Shown here: positions 23,047-26,231 of the stretch, one piece after another
Layout: every line of letters starts with the position of its first letter
Numbering within the stretch: position 1 is the first letter of the stretch
The notes under the pieces: model-generated
Told to the model about the DNA's origin: nothing
Seen by the model: the letters and a program-made list of their open reading frames with translations, nothing else
The model's database searches: none
Position numbers and translations under genes: made by a program
Assembly (NCBI GenBank): GCA_023433755.1
Contig: JAEYUA010000048.1
Location: forward strand, 1-26,231
DNA: 26,231 bases
From: Bacteroidota bacterium
GTDB lineage: Bacteria; Bacteroidota; Bacteroidia; Chitinophagales; Chitinophagaceae
Direction of reading: 5' to 3'

Positions 23047-25650
23047 TTATAACCTGATGGTTTTTTCAATGACTGTATTTTGTTTCTTTTCTTTTTCACC
23101 TGGTTGCGCACCTCCTACAGCTACCTGCACATTTCCTTTAAGCAACTGCGGCTGGCCCTTATCATCCATGATGGAAAGATCAACAGGTGAAAGTATAAAA
23201 CTTACTGTTTTGTTTTCGCCTGCCTTCAGAAATATACGCTGGAAACCCCGTAGTGAGCGCTGCAAACCGGTTTTATGACCTGCCCGTGATACATAGAGCT
23301 GCACCACCTCTTCTCCATCCATTTCTCCTGTATTGGAAACTTTCACGCTAACGGTATAATGATTTTTCTTACCAGCAACGTTTTTCAATTCCATTTGATC
23401 ATACTGGTACTGCGTATAACTTAAACCATGTCCAAACCCATACAAAGGTTTGCCTTTGAAATAGCGGTAGGTTCTTCCCTTCATTTCATAGCTGTTGAAA
23501 TCGGGAAGATCCTTGTCGCTTGCATAGAAGGTAAGCGGTAACCTGCCCGATGGATTATAATCACCAAACAATACATCAGCAATGGCGGTGCCTGCTGATT
23601 GTCCGCCATACCAGGCATTGATGATAGCCGGCACATTTGCTGCTTCCCAGGGAGTGGCAATGGCACTGCCTGTCATCATCACAAATACCACCGGCACTTT
23701 GGTACCAACTAATGATTTCATTAATTCCGTTTGCACCGCAGGTAACAGGATGCTGGTTCTGTCACCTCCATTAAAACCGGGATAATCCACTCTCATTTCT
23801 TCGCCTTCCAGTTGAGGTGAAATGCCGCCTACATAAATAATGGCATCTGCATCTTTAATGCGGTTGGCCAGCGCATTAAAATCTGTTTTTACAAAATGAC
23901 CTGCACGTAATTGCACCCCCGCCTTGCCTTCGCCCTGGTAATATTCCAAAACCAGGCGGTAGGTTTTTCCTTTTTCTGTTTGCAGTTGATAGGTACGGGC
24001 ACCCCAGCGGTTTCGGTTCCAGGCATTGATTACTTCCTTACCATCAACGAGGAACCTGTACCCATCATCCGCATTGAGCTCAAAACTGATATCACCGGTT
24101 TTGTCTGCGGTAAAATCCGTGCTGTAGCGCGCAGAGAAATGATAGGCCTTCATCGTATCCACTACAATCTCACCTTCCTGCCAGTTGAAATCAACCCTCG
24201 AAACCTGCTGAATGGAAATTGGATTACCTGTGAGCTCTTTGTTATTGAAATACTCGGCCTTGAAACCCTTCCTGCCTTCCCAACTGTAATTGTTGCTCAT
24301 ATCCACATACTGCAATAAAGTATCATTGGTAAAATTCACGGCTTTCTCATAAACTACTTCTGTTCCCGGACCCAGTTTATTTTTGATACCCTGCAGGCAG
24401 GTGATGATGGAAGAAGGTGTACCATTATAATTGCCCAGTACAGCAATAGCATTATCCGCATTGGGGCCCAGCACTACAATTTTTTTAATGTTTTTAGATA
24501 GGGGGAGGGTACCACCATCATTTTTTAATAACACGATGGATTGTTGTGCCATCTTCAAAGCATGGGCTTTATGGTCGGCATGCTCCAATACTGATGCTGG
24601 TGTCTGGGCATAGGGCACCATCGAAGCAGGATCAAAAAGCCCCAGCCGGAAGCGGATCATGAACAGTCTTTTGATCGATACATCGATCTGCTTTTCAGTA
24701 ATGAGTCCCCTTCGTACGGCATCGACCAGGGATTTATAGGCATCCGTTCCACAATCGATGTCAGTGCCATGCAAAACCGCATCGGCGGAAGCAGTGGCGG
24801 CATCCGGGTGTGTTTTATGATTTTTGAAAAAATCATCTATGGCCCAGCAGTCGGAGGTAACATAACCATTAAACTTCCACCGTTTGCGAAGAATATCATT
24901 CATCAGTTCATCACTGCCGCAACAGGGTTGTCCCTTGTAGGCATTGTAAGCGCACATGACGCCGGCAACATTGGCATTTACCACCAGTTCTTCAAATGCC
25001 GGGAGATAAGTATTCCATAAATCATGTGATGATGGCACCGCGTTAAAAACATGTCGTAATGGTTCTGGTCCACTATGCACCGCGTAATGTTTGGCGCAGG
25101 CTGCAGCCTTGAGGTACTTAGGATCATCACCCTGCAAACCATGCACGAATGCTTTACCCAACATTGCGGTGAGGAATGGATCTTCCCCATAGGTTTCCTG
25201 TCCGCGTCCCCAGCGCGGATCACGGAAGATGTTGATGTTGGGTGTCCAGTAGGTGAGGCCAACATAACGTTGTCCCTGTTTGCCATCCGCAATAGCGCGG
25301 GAATAAATGGCGCGGCCTTCCAGCGCGGAATAATGGGCCATCTGTTTTAAAGAATTGGTATCAAAAGTTGCTGCCATGGCAATGGCCTGCGGATAGACCG
25401 TAACAGGGTAGGAGGTACGGGCCACTCCATGTAATACTTCGTTCCACCAGTCATAAGCCGGAATACCCAGCCGGGGAATAGCAGGCGCCGCGTTCAGCAT
25501 CTGTGCCACTTTTTCTTCCAGCGTCAACCTCGACACCAGGTCATCGACTCTTTTTTCAAATGATAATGATGGATCATTGAACGGATAGGACTGGGCATTT
25601 GTTTTTAAAAAAAATATAAACAGGAAGCAAAACAGGATGATGTTGCGCAT
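23047..25650 (-). CDS. GH3 glycosidase with PA14 domain, beta-xylosidase-like
   Basis: The protein is 867 aa with a signal peptide ending near TNAQ (19). It has a GH3 N-terminal barrel with DWWNEVLHGVAR (67-78) and the nucleophile Asp267 in VTSDCWAIDDF. The pattern AYDWWNEVLHGVA with SDCWAIDDF marks the Xyl3/plant-type beta-xylosidase group rather than BglX. A PA14 domain (about 461-585, FKAEYFNN…ELNADDGYRFLVDGK…) is inserted in the C-terminal sandwich. The acid/base lies in QLEGEEM (613-619), and an FN3-like domain ends the protein. PA14 in GH3 enzymes usually shapes the active-site entrance and limits substrates to short oligosaccharides. It is the first gene of a two-gene unit with GH43. 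The exact sugar (xylose, arabinose or glucose) is not settled by sequence. Confidence 0.9.
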   Translation of the reverse strand: MRNIILFCFLFIFFLKTNAQSYPFNDPSLSFEKRVDDLVSRLTLEEKVAQMLNAAPAIPRLGIPAYDWWNEVLHGVARTSYPVTVYPQAIAMAATFDTNSLKQMAHYSALEGRAIYSRAIADGKQGQRYVGLTYWTPNINIFRDPRWGRGQETYGEDPFLTAMLGKAFVHGLQGDDPKYLKAAACAKHYAVHSGPEPLRHVFNAVPSSHDLWNTYLPAFEELVVNANVAGVMCAYNAYKGQPCCGSDELMNDILRKRWKFNGYVTSDCWAIDDFFKNHKTHPDAATASADAVLHGTDIDCGTDAYKSLVDAVRRGLITEKQIDVSIKRLFMIRFRLGLFDPASMVPYAQTPASVLEHADHKAHALKMAQQSIVLLKNDGGTLPLSKNIKKIVVLGPNADNAIAVLGNYNGTPSSIITCLQGIKNKLGPGTEVVYEKAVNFTNDTLLQYVDMSNNYSWEGRKGFKAEYFNNKELTGNPISIQQVSRVDFNWQEGEIVVDTMKAYHFSARYSTDFTADKTGDISFELNADDGYRFLVDGKEVINAWNRNRWGARTYQLQTEKGKTYRLVLEYYQGEGKAGVQLRAGHFVKTDFNALANRIKDADAIIYVGGISPQLEGEEMRVDYPGFNGGDRTSILLPAVQTELMKSLVGTKVPVVFVMMTGSAIATPWEAANVPAIINAWYGGQSAGTAIADVLFGDYNPSGRLPLTFYASDKDLPDFNSYEMKGRTYRYFKGKPLYGFGHGLSYTQYQYDQMELKNVAGKKNHYTVSVKVSNTGEMDGEEVVQLYVSRAGHKTGLQRSLRGFQRIFLKAGENKTVSFILSPVDLSIMDDKGQPQLLKGNVQVAVGGAQPGEKEKKQNTVIEKTIRL

Positions 25651-25682
25651 ACGATTATTTTATTAGTTCTTTCAGGTTGCCC

Positions 25683-25742
25683 GTAGGGACATGCCATTGG
25701 TTGTTCTTTGATGATTGTATGAAATTGATGACGGCATGTCCG
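25683..25742 (-). repeat. REP-like palindromic element 1
   Basis: Starts GTAGGGACATGCC and ends GGCATGTCCG, giving nine-base terminal inverted repeats. Differs from element 2 (25807-25866) at only about three positions. It lies about 30 bp upstream of the GH3 start, so it is inside the probable promoter region. Confidence 0.75.
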
Positions 25743-25806
25743 TGGTGAATATGATTGTATGGTTTTGAATCAGCATGACAGTGTAAATCGTGATGTTTGG
25801 TTTTCC

Positions 25807-25866
25807 GTAGGGACATGCCAATGGTTGTTCTTTGATGATTATATGAATTTGATGACGGCATGTCCG
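25807..25866 (-). repeat. REP-like palindromic element 2
   Basis: Near copy of element 1 in the same orientation, starting 124 bases later. The 64 bases between them (25743-25806) contain repeated ATGATTGTATG and a CAGCATGACA end, perhaps a decayed unit. Confidence 0.75.
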
Positions 25867-25891
25867 TTGACAATATGATCCTTAATAAATT

Positions 25892-25953
25892 CCCCGGACA
25901 TGCCGGACAATGTGTTTCAAATTCTGGATTTCATTCTGCTGGCATGTCCCTAC
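25892..25953 (+). repeat. REP-like palindromic element 3 (opposite orientation)
   Basis: CCCCGGACATGCCGGACA at the left and GGCATGTCCCTAC at the right. Read on the minus strand it begins GTAGGGACATGCC like elements 1 and 2 do on the plus strand. The interior differs from elements 1-2 but agrees closely with elements 4-6. Confidence 0.8.
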
Positions 25954-25977
25954 AATTGAAACCAAACCACTGTAATT

Positions 25978-26039
25978 CCCCGGACATGCCGGACATTGTG
26001 TTTCAAATTTTGAATTTCATCAGGCTGGCATGTCCCTAC
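25978..26039 (+). repeat. REP-like palindromic element 4
   Basis: Same 62-base layout as element 3. The interior reads ATTGTGTTTCAAATTTTG and TTTCATCAGGCT; 86 bases separate its start from that of element 3. Confidence 0.8.
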
Positions 26040-26044
26040 GTCGC

Positions 26045-26065
26045 CTCACGCCTCACGATTCACCC
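26045..26065. repeat. Three heptanucleotide units in the spacer between REP elements 4 and 5
   Basis: ctcacgc, ctcacga and ttcaccc, the same 7-base unit family as in the next spacer (26141-26189). Confidence 0.7.
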
Positions 26066-26072
26066 CATTATT

Positions 26073-26134
26073 CCCCGGACATGCCGGTCAATGTGTTTCA
26101 AATTCTGAATTTCATCAGGCTGGCATGTCCCTAC
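26073..26134 (+). repeat. REP-like palindromic element 5
   Basis: 62 bases, nearly identical to element 4 over its whole length, with the same CCCCGGACATGCC and GGCATGTCCCTAC ends. Confidence 0.8.
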
Positions 26135-26140
26135 GTGGGT

Positions 26141-26189
26141 CTCACGCCTCACGATTCACGATTTACGATTCACGTCTCACGATTCACCC
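26141..26189. repeat. Seven-unit heptanucleotide array between REP elements 5 and 6
   Basis: ctcacgc, ctcacga, ttcacga, tttacga, ttcacgt, ctcacga, ttcaccc: seven contiguous units of consensus YTCACGA. The previous spacer has only three, so the unit number varies between otherwise similar spacers. Confidence 0.75.
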
Positions 26190-26196
26190 CATTATT

Positions 26197-26231
26197 CCCC
26201 GGACATGCCGGGCAATGTGTTTCAAATCCTG
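26197..26231 (+). repeat. REP-like palindromic element 6, cut by the window edge
   Basis: The first 35 bases match elements 4 and 5 (CCCCGGACATGCCGGGCAAT and TGTGTTTCAAAT); the rest lies outside the window, so the array continues to the right. Confidence 0.75.

Noticed and set aside
25655..25873. 72-codon open frame in the repeat region
   Set aside because: Composed almost entirely of REP-like element sequence; its protein repeats because the DNA repeats.
25683..26231. CRISPR array
   Set aside because: Units are about 62 bases with imperfect interiors and both orientations, spacers are short, uneven and share heptamer repeats, and no cas gene is visible. REP-like elements explain it better.
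25683..26231. Integron attC sites
   Set aside because: No GTTRRRY or RYYYAAC core sites and no gene cassettes lie between the units.

Overview
The window reads as one piece of a Bacteroidota chromosome, most likely from the Chitinophagaceae. The reasons are a SusC/SusD pair with an N-terminal STN domain on SusC, a linked ECF sigma factor and FecR-type anti-sigma factor, many lipoproteins and carbohydrate-active enzymes, AT-rich spacers, and a TTTG/TAnnTTTG promoter of the Bacteroidota type. Assignments rest on reading translated motifs by eye; no database was searched.

Left edge (1-3145): a UbiA-like membrane protein cut by the window edge, a small lipoprotein, a divergent LuxE-type acyl-adenylating protein and a family 2 glycosyltransferase. 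This looks like housekeeping or envelope DNA. It is followed by about 500 bp without a convincing gene (3146-3644).

Centre (3689-20753): a polysaccharide utilization locus (PUL). On the minus strand, in transcription order, it holds fecR, susC, susD, a LamG-type lipoprotein, two GH144 endo-beta-1,2-glucanase paralogues, a small two-helix membrane protein, a calcineurin-type phosphoesterase lipoprotein, a GH43-like protein with discoidin and FN3 domains, an SGNH esterase and a GH3 beta-glucosidase, ending at a strong terminator. The sigma gene diverges from fecR. The two GH144 enzymes point to beta-1,2-glucan (sophoran, cyclic beta-1,2-glucan or osmoregulated periplasmic glucan) as the substrate. 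The proposed path is: SusC/SusD/LamG capture and import, GH144 cuts to sophoro-oligosaccharides, GH3 releases glucose. The phosphoesterase and SGNH esterase could strip phosphoglycerol and acyl decorations known on natural beta-1,2-glucans. That decoration-removal idea is inference and is the most interesting hypothesis in the window. A hairpin terminator between the binding genes and the enzyme genes probably sets their relative expression.

Right part (20787-25650): a small cysteine-containing lipoprotein, then a separate two-gene unit of GH3 (PA14-containing, xylosidase-like) and GH43 (xylosidase/arabinofuranosidase-like), probably acting on xylan-type oligosaccharides.

Repeats: the spacers are unusually rich in structure. 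They include a MITE-like 148-bp inverted-repeat element between fecR and the sigma gene with a related half-copy near 21.2 kb, a 12-unit heptanucleotide array running into the stop codon of the second GH43 gene, and at the right edge an array of at least six ~62-bp REP-like palindromic elements carrying a GTAG motif, in both orientations, with further heptanucleotide repeats in the spacers.
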